Positions 53,586 through 63,600 of a DNA stretch of 64,000 nt are shown one piece after another; within the stretch, counting starts at the first letter, position 1, and the number at the start of each line of letters is the position of its first letter. The DNA is from Halanaerobiales bacterium (GTDB taxonomy: Bacteria; Bacillota; Halanaerobiia; Halanaerobiales; Halanaerobiaceae), in the NCBI GenBank assembly GCA_016278485.1, contig JADQBT010000010.1:1-64000 (forward strand). The letters are read 5' to 3'. A program made the position numbers and the translations under genes. The notes beneath the pieces were generated by a model. The model ran no database searches. It saw only the letters and a list, made by a program, of their open reading frames with translations, and was not told the origin of the DNA.

Positions 53586-54935
53586 TTAATTAGTTTTTTT
53601 CCAGATTAATAAAATAAAGTCAGTCTGACCATTACTCTCTGTCTTTTTATATAGATTTTTTAAATGAGTTTTTAAAGTATTATATGATATACATAATTTA
53701 TCAGTTATTTCTTTTGTTTTATAGCCAGCTAATAATAGATTAGCTACTTCCTGCTCTCTTTCGGTTAAGCTGAATTCTTGATAGATTTCTTCTCTTCCTT
53801 GTTTGATATTATTAGTTTGCTTCGGATACAAAGGAAAGGTATCTTTTAAAAATATTAATATAGGGATAATTAACATGATAAAAACAATACCTAGCAAAGG
53901 AATATAATTATTGGCAATTAAACTGTCTACCTGATTGCCTAAAAATGGCCAACTGGAAATAAAGACTGCTATCACATTGATAGCTAAGCCAATACCAATA
54001 ATTTTTTTGCTACGAAAAAAATTTGACCAGTCAATCAAAGTTAGAAAGATATAGAGATCCATGACAGCAAAAGCACTCTGTAGTAAACCCAGCGATAAAC
54101 TTTGCAGCAAACTATTATCTGATAATAATAGTAATAAAAATCCGATGCCAGAAAAACTAAGACCAAAGTTAATTAAATATAATCTACCCTTTTTATCAGC
54201 CATGCTGCCGGCCGGGATTACTGTAAGTAGATAAAAAATGAAACCAAGATCAAAATAATTATCTTCAGAAGCTAATATATCCCCATAACTGAGGCTATAC
54301 ATTAGGCCACCCCCAGCGTAAAATAAAACTAACAATATTATTAAGGCAAACCAATATGATCTTTTAAAATTAGCTAAATCTATTTCAGGTACTTCTACTT
54401 TTTTAATAAAAATACTTTTCTCTAATGTTAACGGTATAAATAAAAAAGAACCTGTTAAAATATACATCCATTCTGCTGCTGAAACAAACATAAAAATTAA
54501 AGAGAGGGCACTAGCTAGAAAAAATATTAAGCCCAATATTCGACCCCGATAGTTGTACCATGCTTTACCACCTAAATGATATAAGTAATTAATAACTAAT
54601 GGACCTGATATCAGACCAATTAGGGCCATCAATGGCAGAAAAAAAGAATTTGCTAGATAAGGAAATATAATTGTTAAAATACCAAGTATAATTGAAGAAT
54701 ATTTTATAAATTGCCTTGCATTACATTTTAATATTTGCTTTATTTTTTCAGCATAAAATGCATAAATGAAAAGTCCAAAAGCATGACTAATTAAAAAAGA
54801 CAGAAATAATTGCTGATAATCAATATCTAATAATCCATATAAAGGTCCAAACATTGGAAATGACCACAACCAGGTAGTAAAAAATACCATAGATAAAGTG
54901 ATCGGATGCCAATATTTTTTTATGCTAGCTATCAT
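53586..54935 (-). CDS. membrane-embedded LuxR-type regulator (MFS-like part plus HTH)
   Basis: 449 residues. About 12 hydrophobic segments fill residues 10-375, with an MFS-type loop (AGSMADKKGRLYLINFG, residues about 243-260) between halves. The C-terminal 70 residues are a GerE/LuxR HTH: LTEREQEVANLLLAGYKTKEITDKLCISYNTLKTHLKNLYKKT. It may be a transporter-like sensor that binds DNA from the membrane, in the manner known for some MFS-LuxR proteins of Eggerthella and relatives. No clear target; the gene stands alone, upstream coiled-coil genes being separated by a terminator. Confidence 0.8.
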   Translation of the reverse strand: MIASIKKYWHPITLSMVFFTTWLWSFPMFGPLYGLLDIDYQQLFLSFLISHAFGLFIYAFYAEKIKQILKCNARQFIKYSSIILGILTIIFPYLANSFFLPLMALIGLISGPLVINYLYHLGGKAWYNYRGRILGLIFFLASALSLIFMFVSAAEWMYILTGSFLFIPLTLEKSIFIKKVEVPEIDLANFKRSYWFALIILLVLFYAGGGLMYSLSYGDILASEDNYFDLGFIFYLLTVIPAGSMADKKGRLYLINFGLSFSGIGFLLLLLSDNSLLQSLSLGLLQSAFAVMDLYIFLTLIDWSNFFRSKKIIGIGLAINVIAVFISSWPFLGNQVDSLIANNYIPLLGIVFIMLIIPILIFLKDTFPLYPKQTNNIKQGREEIYQEFSLTEREQEVANLLLAGYKTKEITDKLCISYNTLKTHLKNLYKKTESNGQTDFILLIWKKTN

Positions 54936-55002
54936 TTATAATCACGCTTTCTTAATTTGTTTTTCATCTTTGCCTTATCATATCAAATTTTCCCAAAAAA
55001 AT

Positions 55003-55047
55003 AAATCCATAATTAGCTTAAATTATTTTCAAGTTAATTATGGATTT
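55003..55047 (-). terminator. terminator-like inverted repeat after the heptad-repeat gene
   Basis: AAATCCATAATTA (55003-55015) pairs exactly with TAATTATGGATTT (55035-55047). It lies about 125 bp downstream of the gene ending at 55171 and upstream of the MFS-LuxR gene. A short TTGACCC/GGGTCAA pair (about 55076-55160) lies between it and that gene. Confidence 0.55.
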
Positions 55048-55170
55048 AACTGAGAATCCCATTTTCAATGAAATTGACCCAATTTTCCGATATCTTTTCT
55101 TTAAAAGCAACCATAATTTTCCATACCCCTTTTCCTCTAATTTGGAATATAGGCTGGGTCAAATATAGCT

Positions 55171-55650
55171 TTATCTTATAGCTTTCATTCTAGCAATATC
55201 CATTGTATTTTTAGAAGTAGTTACTGTTATCAAATTAACATCTGTTTTAAGTTCTTCTAGATTGTCCAAAATATTTTTCTGATTCCCGCTAACTTGAGCT
55301 ACTTCATTTGCTAGTTTGTCTATTTCCGCTTTATGAACATCTGCTTTATGTTCTAATGCTCTCAAAACATTTGTATTTTCCTGCTGTTGTACCTTAATCT
55401 GTTTCAATTCCAGAGTCATATTATCTAATCTACTATCAATTCCTGTGAACCGTTTGTCAACCCGTTCAAACCGTTTATCAATTCGATCAAATCGTTCGTC
55501 AATCTGCTCAAATCGTTCGTCAACCTGTTCAAACCGTTTATCAATGCAATCAAAACGCTTGTCAATCTGCTCAAATCGTTTATCAATTTTACTAAAATGT
55601 GAGTTCATCTGATCTAAAATTTTCTTTAACATTTCTTCCATTGATGTCAC
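55171..55650 (-). CDS. coiled-coil protein with RF-x-x-[IV]-D heptad repeats
   Basis: 159 residues, no signal peptide or membrane segment. Residues about 19-80 contain eight consecutive seven-residue units of the form R-F-(E/D)-x-(I/V)-D-(K/E), coded by 21-bp DNA repeats; the rest is a continuing coiled coil ending in KNTMDIARMKAIR. It is preceded by a related coiled-coil gene 27 bp upstream. Such proteins are common but uncharacterised in Firmicutes; the repeat number may vary between strains. No function can be given. Confidence 0.7.
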   Translation of the reverse strand: MTSMEEMLKKILDQMNSHFSKIDKRFEQIDKRFDCIDKRFEQVDERFEQIDERFDRIDKRFERVDKRFTGIDSRLDNMTLELKQIKVQQQENTNVLRALEHKADVHKAEIDKLANEVAQVSGNQKNILDNLEELKTDVNLITVTTSKNTMDIARMKAIR

Positions 55651-55677
55651 CTCTCAGGGTTTTAAGTGATAAGATAG

Positions 55678-56016
55678 TTAAACTATTTTTTCCATCAAAG
55701 ATTCAATATCACGCATATTCTCTCCCGACATTCTCCGAACAGTTCCAAGTTTTAAATCAATTTCTTTTAACCGCTTATCAACTTTATCAAAACCGGTTTC
55801 TACTTTTCCTCCAAGACTGTCCATTTGCCCTTCAAGACTATCCATTCTCTGTTCCAAACTGTCCATTTGCCCTTCAAGACTATCCATTCTCTGGTCCAGA
55901 CCATCAATTTTGTTTTCAATTATGTCCAGTCTTTTATCAAAACCATCCATTCTCTGTTTGATTTCTTTTTCAAAATTATAAAAGCCTTTCAATAATTCAT
56001 CCATCTTATCACTCAA
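55678..56016 (-). CDS. coiled-coil protein with RMDSLEGQMDSLE repeats
   Basis: 112 residues, no signal peptide. Coiled coil throughout, with a 14-residue unit RMDSLEGQMDSLEQ present twice (DNA repeat near 55816-55893) and a C-terminal part KLGTVRRMSGENMRDIESLMEKIV. The ends of this protein and of its neighbour share the pattern 'K/R-x-x-MDIARMK' or 'MRDIESLM', which suggests they are related. They form one operon. Function unknown. Confidence 0.7.
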   Translation of the reverse strand: MSDKMDELLKGFYNFEKEIKQRMDGFDKRLDIIENKIDGLDQRMDSLEGQMDSLEQRMDSLEGQMDSLGGKVETGFDKVDKRLKEIDLKLGTVRRMSGENMRDIESLMEKIV

Positions 56017-56096
56017 TTTGGCCCCCCCTTATCATGGTAATCTAATCTTACCACAACTTGCACCAAAAATCTATCATAAAATACCAAAAAATTACA

Positions 56097-57155
56097 TTAA
56101 TTTTTTGTAAGTTTCTCTAATTCTTTTTCAAGTTCCCGCACTCTTTTTAACAATTCAGGTAACTTACGACTTGCTGCCTGAGTACGTAACTCCTGTTGGT
56201 GGTTTTGGGCTGGATTACCTGAATAAAAAACTCCTTCAGGTATATCATTTGTCACAAGACTCTTAGCAGCAATAGTTGAGTTCTCTTTGATCTCAAGATG
56301 TCCTATCACCCCAACCTGTCCAGCTAGAGTTACTCTTTTAGCAAGACTGCTACTACCAGCAATACCAGCTTGGGCTACAATTAAACATTCTGGTCCAATC
56401 TTAACATTATGAGCAATTTGCACGAGGTTATCAATTTTGCTACCCCGTCCAATTACTGTCGGTCCACTAGTTCCACGGTCTACTGTTACATTGGCTCCAA
56501 TCTCTACTTGATCCTCAATAATGACATTACCATTTTGCGGAATCTTATGATGACCATCTTCAGCGGTCACATAACCATAACCATCTGAACCGATAACTGA
56601 ATTCGCCTGAATGATCAGGTCAGCGCCAAGAATAGATTCTCGCTCTACAACAACACCTGGATGTAATAATGAATTTTCTCCAATTACAACATCAGGTCCG
56701 ATTATCACCCCAGGTGCCAGAATTACATTGTCTGCAATCTCTGATCTTTCTCCAATCACAACACCAGGATGGATAGAAATATTTCTACCAAGTTTGGCAG
56801 AATCAGCAATCATAGCCTGCTCACTTATGCCATTACCAGCATAAGGTTTTTTGCTAAAAAGATCTGCAATTTTGGCATAGGCTAAGCGCGGATTTTCGAC
56901 TAATATAACCGATTTAACTGGAGACTTTAATAATTCATGGTTTGAAAACTTTAATGGTAAAATTAGTAAGGCAGCTTCTGAAGCAAAAGCTGCTCTCAAA
57001 TACTCTTCATTTTCTGCAAAAACAACCGATTCACTTTTGCTTTCTTTGATTCCAGTTGCACGGCTGATCATTAATTGACTATTGCCAACTAAGCTACCAG
57101 CCACCAGTTGCGAAAGTTTGGCTGCTGTAATCTTATTGCTCTGATTCTGTTTCAA
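56097..57155 (-). CDS. lpxD: UDP-3-O-(3-hydroxyacyl)glucosamine N-acyltransferase
   Basis: About 352 residues from TTG at 57155, seven bases after AGGAGGTG; this start lies inside the end of the preceding gene (23 bp overlap). N-terminal uridine-binding domain ([18 protein letters not shown]), then a left-handed beta-helix ([26 protein letters not shown]), the GSDGYGY loop and [24 protein letters not shown] with the catalytic His, and a C-terminal helix ([18 protein letters not shown]). It adds the second acyl chain in lipid A synthesis. It closes the tamB-bamA-skp operon. Confidence 0.93.
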   Translation of the reverse strand: MKQNQSNKITAAKLSQLVAGSLVGNSQLMISRATGIKESKSESVVFAENEEYLRAAFASEAALLILPLKFSNHELLKSPVKSVILVENPRLAYAKIADLFSKKPYAGNGISEQAMIADSAKLGRNISIHPGVVIGERSEIADNVILAPGVIIGPDVVIGENSLLHPGVVVERESILGADLIIQANSVIGSDGYGYVTAEDGHHKIPQNGNVIIEDQVEIGANVTVDRGTSGPTVIGRGSKIDNLVQIAHNVKIGPECLIVAQAGIAGSSSLAKRVTLAGQVGVIGHLEIKENSTIAAKSLVTNDIPEGVFYSGNPAQNHQQELRTQAASRKLPELLKRVRELEKELEKLTKN

Positions 57156-57588
57156 ACCCAGCACCTCCTGTGGCATCAAGCGCCTGAATTACTTTATCAG
57201 TAATATCTACACCGCCAGAATGAACATCGCGTTTAAACAGAATGACCTCATAATCATCTTTTTCTGCTAACCCAGCAATAACTTTACGGATTTCATTTGT
57301 AAGTTGCTCTTCTAATTTTTCTTTATTGCTTAGATATTGATTATAAATTTGCTCAAGTGAATGATCAGATTCTAGTTCAGTATTTTCTATCTCATCTTTT
57401 TTTTCTAAATATTCTTGCTCCATTTGCTGACCGATATTTGTTAACTCTTGCTGTAATTCCCCAGCTACTTTACTTTCAGCAACTAACTTTTCCATACTTA
57501 CAACAGCTATTTCAGCTGGTTGATTTAATGTTACAAATAAAATCCCAATCAAAAGAATTAAAATGATTACAATTAATGCTTTATCCAT
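57133..57588 (-). CDS. Skp/OmpH-like periplasmic chaperone, membrane-anchored
   Basis: About 151 residues from ATG at 57588. An uncleaved-looking N-terminal helix ([17 protein letters not shown]) is followed by [15 protein letters not shown], a coiled coil (about 45-100) and the OmpH-type ending [24 protein letters not shown], as in 'D(I/V)T..VI..L'. Skp-type proteins hold unfolded outer-membrane proteins on their way to BamA. It is one of three such genes in a row before lpxD. Confidence 0.8.
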   Translation of the reverse strand: MDKALIVIILILLIGILFVTLNQPAEIAVVSMEKLVAESKVAGELQQELTNIGQQMEQEYLEKKDEIENTELESDHSLEQIYNQYLSNKEKLEEQLTNEIRKVIAGLAEKDDYEVILFKRDVHSGGVDITDKVIQALDATGGAGFETESEQ

Positions 57589-58468
57589 TTTCCCTTTCCT
57601 CACCTGCAATTCTATTTAATAATGCGCTTTCTGACAAACTAATAATTTCTTCTCTTTTTTGCTCTAGTTTTGCTTGCATTTCATTTTTTGTCTGGAAAAT
57701 ATAATGGTTAAGTTCAACTTCCAGTTCTGCCTGTCTATTTGCTAGAGAGTTTTGAATCTCCATAGAAAGGTCTTGCTGAAAGTTTTTGAATTTATTATTA
57801 TATTCTGCCAGCAGATTATTGTAGTTATTTACTAATTCATCCTGTATTTGGTCTTCTTTATTGTTCAGTAATTGTTGTTGTCCTTGCTGTAAATCAGTTA
57901 TTTTCTGCTGATAATCTTCTTTTTCTTGCTTAGATAATTCTAAAATATTAAGTTTTAACCTCAGGTTTAATAATTGGTTATAGTTTTCAAGCAGAGCTGA
58001 CTGTTGATATTTTTCAAGTTCATGTCTTCTGGTAGTCTGTTGCTGGCGTAATTCATCTGTCAATTGATTTTGTAAAAACTCTTTTCTAGCTAGAAGCTTT
58101 TCTTGAAACTCTTGTTCTTTATTTTCTACATAGCTTGCCAGTTCTGACTTGAGTTCCTTAGATTTTATCTCAATTCGTCCAGTATAATCAATTCTAATTA
58201 CATTCAGAGTTGACTGCAAACCTGCTTGTATCTTTTCTTCTACATCCTGATCAAATTTTTCTAACCAGGCCTGTTGATCTGTTTTAAATAATATTTTCTG
58301 TTCTAATTCAGGTTTAACAATATTAAACTCACTGCTTGCTAGCTGATGCTCATCAATCTCATATTGCACAGGAGTTAACCCAAAAATAAACAGATAGGCA
58401 AATACAACCCCCAAAATCCCGACCAAAAAAAGATAAGCTGTTAATTTACTTTCTTTTAAACTACGCAC
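57581..58468 (-). CDS. membrane-anchored long coiled-coil protein, OmpH-like neighbour
   Basis: 295 residues. N-terminal anchor (YLFLVGILGVVFAYLFIFG), then almost continuous Q/E/K-rich coiled coil (about 60-285) and no globular end. It lies between two Skp-like genes and overlaps the next one by 8 bp. It may be a stretched Skp-like tentacle or a periplasmic spacer. It has no recognised family motif beyond the helical pattern. Confidence 0.6.
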   Translation of the reverse strand: MRSLKESKLTAYLFLVGILGVVFAYLFIFGLTPVQYEIDEHQLASSEFNIVKPELEQKILFKTDQQAWLEKFDQDVEEKIQAGLQSTLNVIRIDYTGRIEIKSKELKSELASYVENKEQEFQEKLLARKEFLQNQLTDELRQQQTTRRHELEKYQQSALLENYNQLLNLRLKLNILELSKQEKEDYQQKITDLQQGQQQLLNNKEDQIQDELVNNYNNLLAEYNNKFKNFQQDLSMEIQNSLANRQAELEVELNHYIFQTKNEMQAKLEQKREEIISLSESALLNRIAGEERENG

Positions 58469-58489
58469 CTTTGGGTCACCTCCTGACCA

Positions 58490-58948
58490 TTATTTGTTAT
58501 CTAAAATATAATCTATTACATCCTGAGTTAAGTCATAGCCACCATAAAGAACATTTTTTTTATCCATGACAACTTTAAGCTCTTTCTGGGCAGCTACTTG
58601 ATCAATTGCTTGATCTATATCATCTAACACTAACTGAATCAGCTGTTCTTCTCGGTTAGAAAGTTCTTTTTGAAATTCTTCAATTAATTGCTGCTGTTCA
58701 TCTCTAGCAAGTTCATCTGCATCTTCTTCCAGTTGTTGTTGATAATTACGAGCCTTTTCATTCAGTTCCGCTTCTGCTGATAATTTATCTGGATGAGCAT
58801 TAAATATGGCTTGTAAGTCAACATAAGCTACTTTCCCATTTGTTGTATTAGTAGCAATAACACCTTCCAGAGGATTAAGGGCAGCAAAAAGACCTACTAA
58901 CAGCACAACTACACCAGCAATTATTAATAGATTATTATCCATTTTCAT
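58490..58948 (-). CDS. Skp/OmpH-like periplasmic chaperone
   Basis: 152 residues. N-terminal helix LLIIAGVVVLLVGLFAAL, then KVAYVDLQAIFNAHPD (typical OmpH start 'iayVDlqkif'), coiled coil (about 60-115) and ending ELKVVMDKKNVLYGGYDLTQDVIDYIL, the classical OmpH finish with 'GG.DiT'. It follows bamA by 24 bp, as skp follows bamA in proteobacteria. GGAGG lies 11 bases before the ATG. Confidence 0.88.
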   Translation of the reverse strand: MKMDNNLLIIAGVVVLLVGLFAALNPLEGVIATNTTNGKVAYVDLQAIFNAHPDKLSAEAELNEKARNYQQQLEEDADELARDEQQQLIEEFQKELSNREEQLIQLVLDDIDQAIDQVAAQKELKVVMDKKNVLYGGYDLTQDVIDYILDNK

Positions 58949-58972
58949 TAAATCTAAAACCTCCAGTTATCA

Positions 58973-60655
58973 CTAAAAAGTCTGACCAATGCTGAAATGA
59001 GGCATACCGTCGCCTTCGTCATTCCAACCATAATCAAGTCTCAACTGGCCAAGTGGGGTATTCATTCTCACACCAAGACCGAGTGAATAATTTAATTCAT
59101 CTAATGTAATATCACTCTTATCGTTCCAGGTATTACCTGCATCTGAGAAAAGCACTCCTGTAAAGTTTTCATTAATTGGAATACGATATTCAGCTCCTAA
59201 TAAGAGCATATTGTCTCCATGAAAACTATTACGTTCATAGCCGCGTAAATTCTCTGAACCGCCTAATCTATATTCTTCTGCAAAAGGTATATCTTCTCGG
59301 TAGCCAAGTCCACCTTTAATGCGTAATGCCCAGGCATGGTCAGCTTTAAAACCTGGATAATAGCGGCGAATCTCAGCATTCAGTTTTGAGAAGTTTTCAT
59401 CTCCACCCAGAAAATCACCAGCATATTCTATAGAATAAATGTTAATTCCACCATGATTAGGGTTGAATGGATCATCTGAAGTATCGCGATTAAAACTCCA
59501 GGTCAGACTGCGAATACTACTTGCTTCATCTGTCTTACCAGTTACTCCTTCAGCCCAAGTTGTTTCTGAATCTTCCAGGCGGTAACGAAGTGAAGTCTTC
59601 CATTCATTTGCAAGTGGTCGACCAAGACTAATACTACCACCACTACGGCTTTCTGTAAACTCATCATCTAGATTAGAACCACTAGATTCATCATCATAAA
59701 CATTTATACCAAATGATGTATCGCTACCAAAGATCCAGGGATCATAAAAATTAACAGAATAAGTTGTGGATTCACCAAACTCATATTTAAAGCCAAGTGT
59801 CTGACCATTACCCATCAGATTCTTTTCACTTAAATCAACAAAACCAATCCAGCCATCTTTAGAACTATATCCTCCCCCAAAATGGAAGCGGCCTGTTTTC
59901 CCTTCTGTCAGATTAATTACCAGATTGACAGTATTTTTTTCATTATCTACTCTCTCTAGTTCAGGATTAATTTTCTCAAAAAAGCCTAATTTATAGAGAT
60001 TCTGATATCCTTTTTGAATTTTATTGATATTAACAACATTACCTGCTCCGATTGGCATCTGTCTTAAGACTATATCTCTATCAGTTTTTTCATTTCCTTT
60101 AATTATAATTTCATTTAAGTAACCAGGATTTATCTTGACCATCAATACTCCCTCATCAGAAACATTGACATCTTTGAAACGGGCCAAAATATAACCATCA
60201 TCCTGCATCTTTTCTTGTAATCTTTTAAGTCCTTGATTCATCTCTTTAACATTAAGCACTGTACCCGGATTAACACCAAGCAACTCTATCAACTGCTCAC
60301 GCTTATACATTTTTTCATATCCCGAGATATCAATTTCTTTTAAAACTGGATTTTCCACTAGACTGAAAATAACATTAACTCCATCCTGGTAATTTTCAAA
60401 ACTAATATTGATATCCTGAAAATAACCGAGGTCATAGACTGCCTGTAGATCATCTTTTAATACTTCCTGATCTATCTCATCACCTGTTTCAGTCTTTACT
60501 ACATTTAAAATCTCAAAATCACTTACATAATCATTACCCTCGACTGTAATCTTTTTAATAATATTCATTGATTGAGCTTCGGCAAGGCCAGATAAGCTTA
60601 CTATCACAGCCAAAATAACAACTCCTGTTATCAACAAATTTCGTTTGCCCTTCAT
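58973..60655 (-). CDS. bamA: BamA/Omp85 outer-membrane protein assembly factor
   Basis: About 560 residues from ATG at 60655 (AGGAGG upstream). Signal peptide ends AEA. Three POTRA domains (about 30-100, 105-180, 185-255: IIKKITVEGNDYVSDFEIL, LKEIDISGYEKMYKREQL, LNEIIIKGNEKTDRDIVLRQM) and a 16-strand barrel with the L6 motif RLGGSENLRGYERN (equivalent of VRGF) and terminal FSIGQTF. Shorter than the five-POTRA E. coli protein, normal for diderm Firmicutes. It inserts barrel proteins into the outer membrane. Confidence 0.95.
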   Translation of the reverse strand: MKGKRNLLITGVVILAVIVSLSGLAEAQSMNIIKKITVEGNDYVSDFEILNVVKTETGDEIDQEVLKDDLQAVYDLGYFQDINISFENYQDGVNVIFSLVENPVLKEIDISGYEKMYKREQLIELLGVNPGTVLNVKEMNQGLKRLQEKMQDDGYILARFKDVNVSDEGVLMVKINPGYLNEIIIKGNEKTDRDIVLRQMPIGAGNVVNINKIQKGYQNLYKLGFFEKINPELERVDNEKNTVNLVINLTEGKTGRFHFGGGYSSKDGWIGFVDLSEKNLMGNGQTLGFKYEFGESTTYSVNFYDPWIFGSDTSFGINVYDDESSGSNLDDEFTESRSGGSISLGRPLANEWKTSLRYRLEDSETTWAEGVTGKTDEASSIRSLTWSFNRDTSDDPFNPNHGGINIYSIEYAGDFLGGDENFSKLNAEIRRYYPGFKADHAWALRIKGGLGYREDIPFAEEYRLGGSENLRGYERNSFHGDNMLLLGAEYRIPINENFTGVLFSDAGNTWNDKSDITLDELNYSLGLGVRMNTPLGQLRLDYGWNDEGDGMPHFSIGQTF

Positions 60656-60680
60656 ATTTTTCCTCCTCAAGTTCACAATC

Positions 60681-63600
60681 TTAAAATTTAATAGTTTTTT
60701 CGATACTAATACTATATTCATCATCACCTAACCAACTTCCTTTAAGTTTAGTCTGATCTGTTAAGTAATATTGAAAAGATAACTCACCAATTTCTGTTTC
60801 ATCATTAAAGGTAGATGAATATTCAACATAAAGTTGTTCAGTTAATGATTTACCTAATCTAAGAAATACTTTTTCTTCTTGCCCAAACTGATAGGTGTCT
60901 ATTTCAATCACATCAAGTGACAAACTACTCTTTACATCTGACTCAATACGATCTACCACATCTGTCTGGAAGAGATTTCTGATAAACCGCATAATTTCTC
61001 CCTTAATAATCTCATCTATCCTTAGATATTGACCACTTAATGCAGCACCAAGCCCACCTTTGCCGGCCAACAACCTTAAGATCTCTTCTTCACTCATTTC
61101 AGGTATTGAAGTAAAGATTGTTGTCATATTATCTGCCGGTCCATTCAGACTAACTGTAATTTTTGTTCCACCAACTACAGTTGTTGCCAGAATATGTAGA
61201 TTAGGAATATTCTCCTCAGCAAAAAGAGAAAACACGGCCTTACCATCAATCATCTCAAATCTATTATTATAATAATTAAAAACACCTGTTTCGGAATTTA
61301 GTTCTCCTTCTAAACTAATTTCATCATTAACATAATCTAGATTGAGACTCCCAGTTTCAACAAGCACTTCTATATTTTCATTTTTTACATAAACATTCTT
61401 ACCTGGATTGATAAGTAGATTTAGTCTAGGTTGGAAAAATTCCTCTTTGTCTTGCTCATCTTCAGGCCAAGCAAAAGGAATACCAATTGTGAAATCATGT
61501 GTCAGAAGTTCACCGGAGATAGTAGGCTGCTTAAATGGACCATTAATCTGCCCAATTGCATCAAAATCACCTGCCAGAGAACCTTCTTCAAAATAAAGAT
61601 TCTTTCCATTTAAACTAAGCTGCCAGAAATTATCTGCTGCAAAAGGGGTTAACTTGCCATGCAAATTAAAGTTCCCATCAGCATAAGCTCCCCTCAGCTT
61701 AGCTATCTCAATTTCTTGCCCTGAAAAAATTAATTGTCCTTCAACTTTTTTAATAACTGCCGGAAGATCTGTTTTAATATCTGCTGCTTGGACTGAAAGT
61801 TCACCATTTATATTCGGTTTTAAACCAGTCCCATCTAGTTTAAGATCAGCATTTATCTCACCATGAGCACTGTAGTCTTCGTTAATTAAAGCAACTAATA
61901 AGTTAGCAGGTAAGTCATCAGCTTTTAAATGCAGATCATATTTGCCATCCTTTTCGAATGCATAAATCCCTTTTGTTATCACATTACCACCTTGAGCAAA
62001 GTTAAGTTCCTGCTCTAGGTTAATTGTAGACAAATTATCAATCTCAAATTTCCCATTAACCTCTGCAATTTTTGTCTTGTTAATTACTAGATCCCTAAAA
62101 TTATTAGTAAAAGCTAGATCTGGCTTTTGCCAGTTTCCCGTAATAGTCCCCGCAAAACTTAATTTACCGTTTGCATTGACTCTCTGTCCAGAAAAACTAT
62201 TTTGGTAGTTTAATTGCAGACCAGTAGTTTCTAAATTTAAAGCTAATTTTTTGGCCAGTAGACCATTTAATCTCAGGTTATTTTCCTCATTTTCACCTAC
62301 TATTATTTTTAAATCAAGCTTAGCAGATGGATTATTTAAACTCCCTTTTAGATGAGCTTGACCGGAAAGAAAAGCGTCTCTCTTCAAGGGATATTTAACT
62401 CCCATTTTAAGTAGATGTTCTCGCAAATTTGCCTGTTCTGTTCTAACTATTACTGCTAGCTTTTGCTCAGCCAGCAAATCAACCACTTTTCCTTGCAGTT
62501 GATACATATTTCCTAATAAATTAAAATTAAATTTTTTTAAGTTAAGATCTCCATTTTGATAAGTAATTTGATTTTCAGCTAATTGCAATTGATATTTCTG
62601 ATAATTTAAGTTAGCTGTAGTAAGCTCCCCGCTAATCAGTGGGTCAGCTAGCTTACCATTAATACTTCCCCTTAATTCAAGCTCACCAGTTAAAGCCTGG
62701 TTTTCTATAAACCGAGCTATTTCCACACCTTTTAAATTATAATCAATCTCCATGCCCAGTAGCTCACTATATTTTCCTGTCGCTTCTAATACTATCTGCT
62801 CACTTTTAAGAAAAACTTCCTTTAATAAGAAGACCCCTCTACTGGACCGGCTAGCAGAAATATCCAGTCTTTCAACTGAAATTTTCTCACCAGCTGCCAG
62901 CAGAGCAGTATCTTCAGAAGTTAAATCAAATTCTGCCTGCGGTTCACGCAGTAGTCCATCTAATTCGATCTGACCAGTAAAGGAACCCTCCATTGGTAAT
63001 TCTTGTGCAAGTAGTTTACTTAACTGCTCATATTGCATATCAATAACTTTAACTTTTCCTTTGATAGATGGTTCATTCTTAAATGAAAGTACTCCTCTGG
63101 CTTGCATCGGAGCATCAGCCAATTTTAAATCTAGCTGGTTTACTGCCAGTCGCTGGTCTTCCCATTCTAATTGACCTTCTAAGTCAGAAATCTGATAATC
63201 ATCTATCTTGAGATAAGATGTCTTTAAATCGGCTTTAATCAAGGGTGAAGCCAAACTTTTTTCTATTACTCCACTCACATATTCTAATTTACCATTTATC
63301 TCAGTTTTCTTTAGACCTGCTAGTTCTAACAATTCCAGTGAAATAGACTGACCGACAAAACGCAAATCTAATTGCTGATCTGTAAAATCAATACTACCTG
63401 TTAGATCTAGCTGACCTCCCTTTGTCTGCAGAGAGCTATCACTTAAAAATAACTGACCTCTTTCATACCAGAAGTCAGTAGCTAGCCTGCTTTCCCCGAA
63501 CGGGTTAATTAATTCACCACGCAAATCGGCTTTTCCTGTGGCTGAAACTTGTTTATAATCAGTCCCAGAACCAGCAACCTGCATTGTAAAATTCAATTTA

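Noticed and set aside
55430-55600. Regular 21-bp repeats that could suggest a CRISPR array
   Set aside because: There are no unique spacers between units; the repeats translate to protein heptads in a continuous frame.
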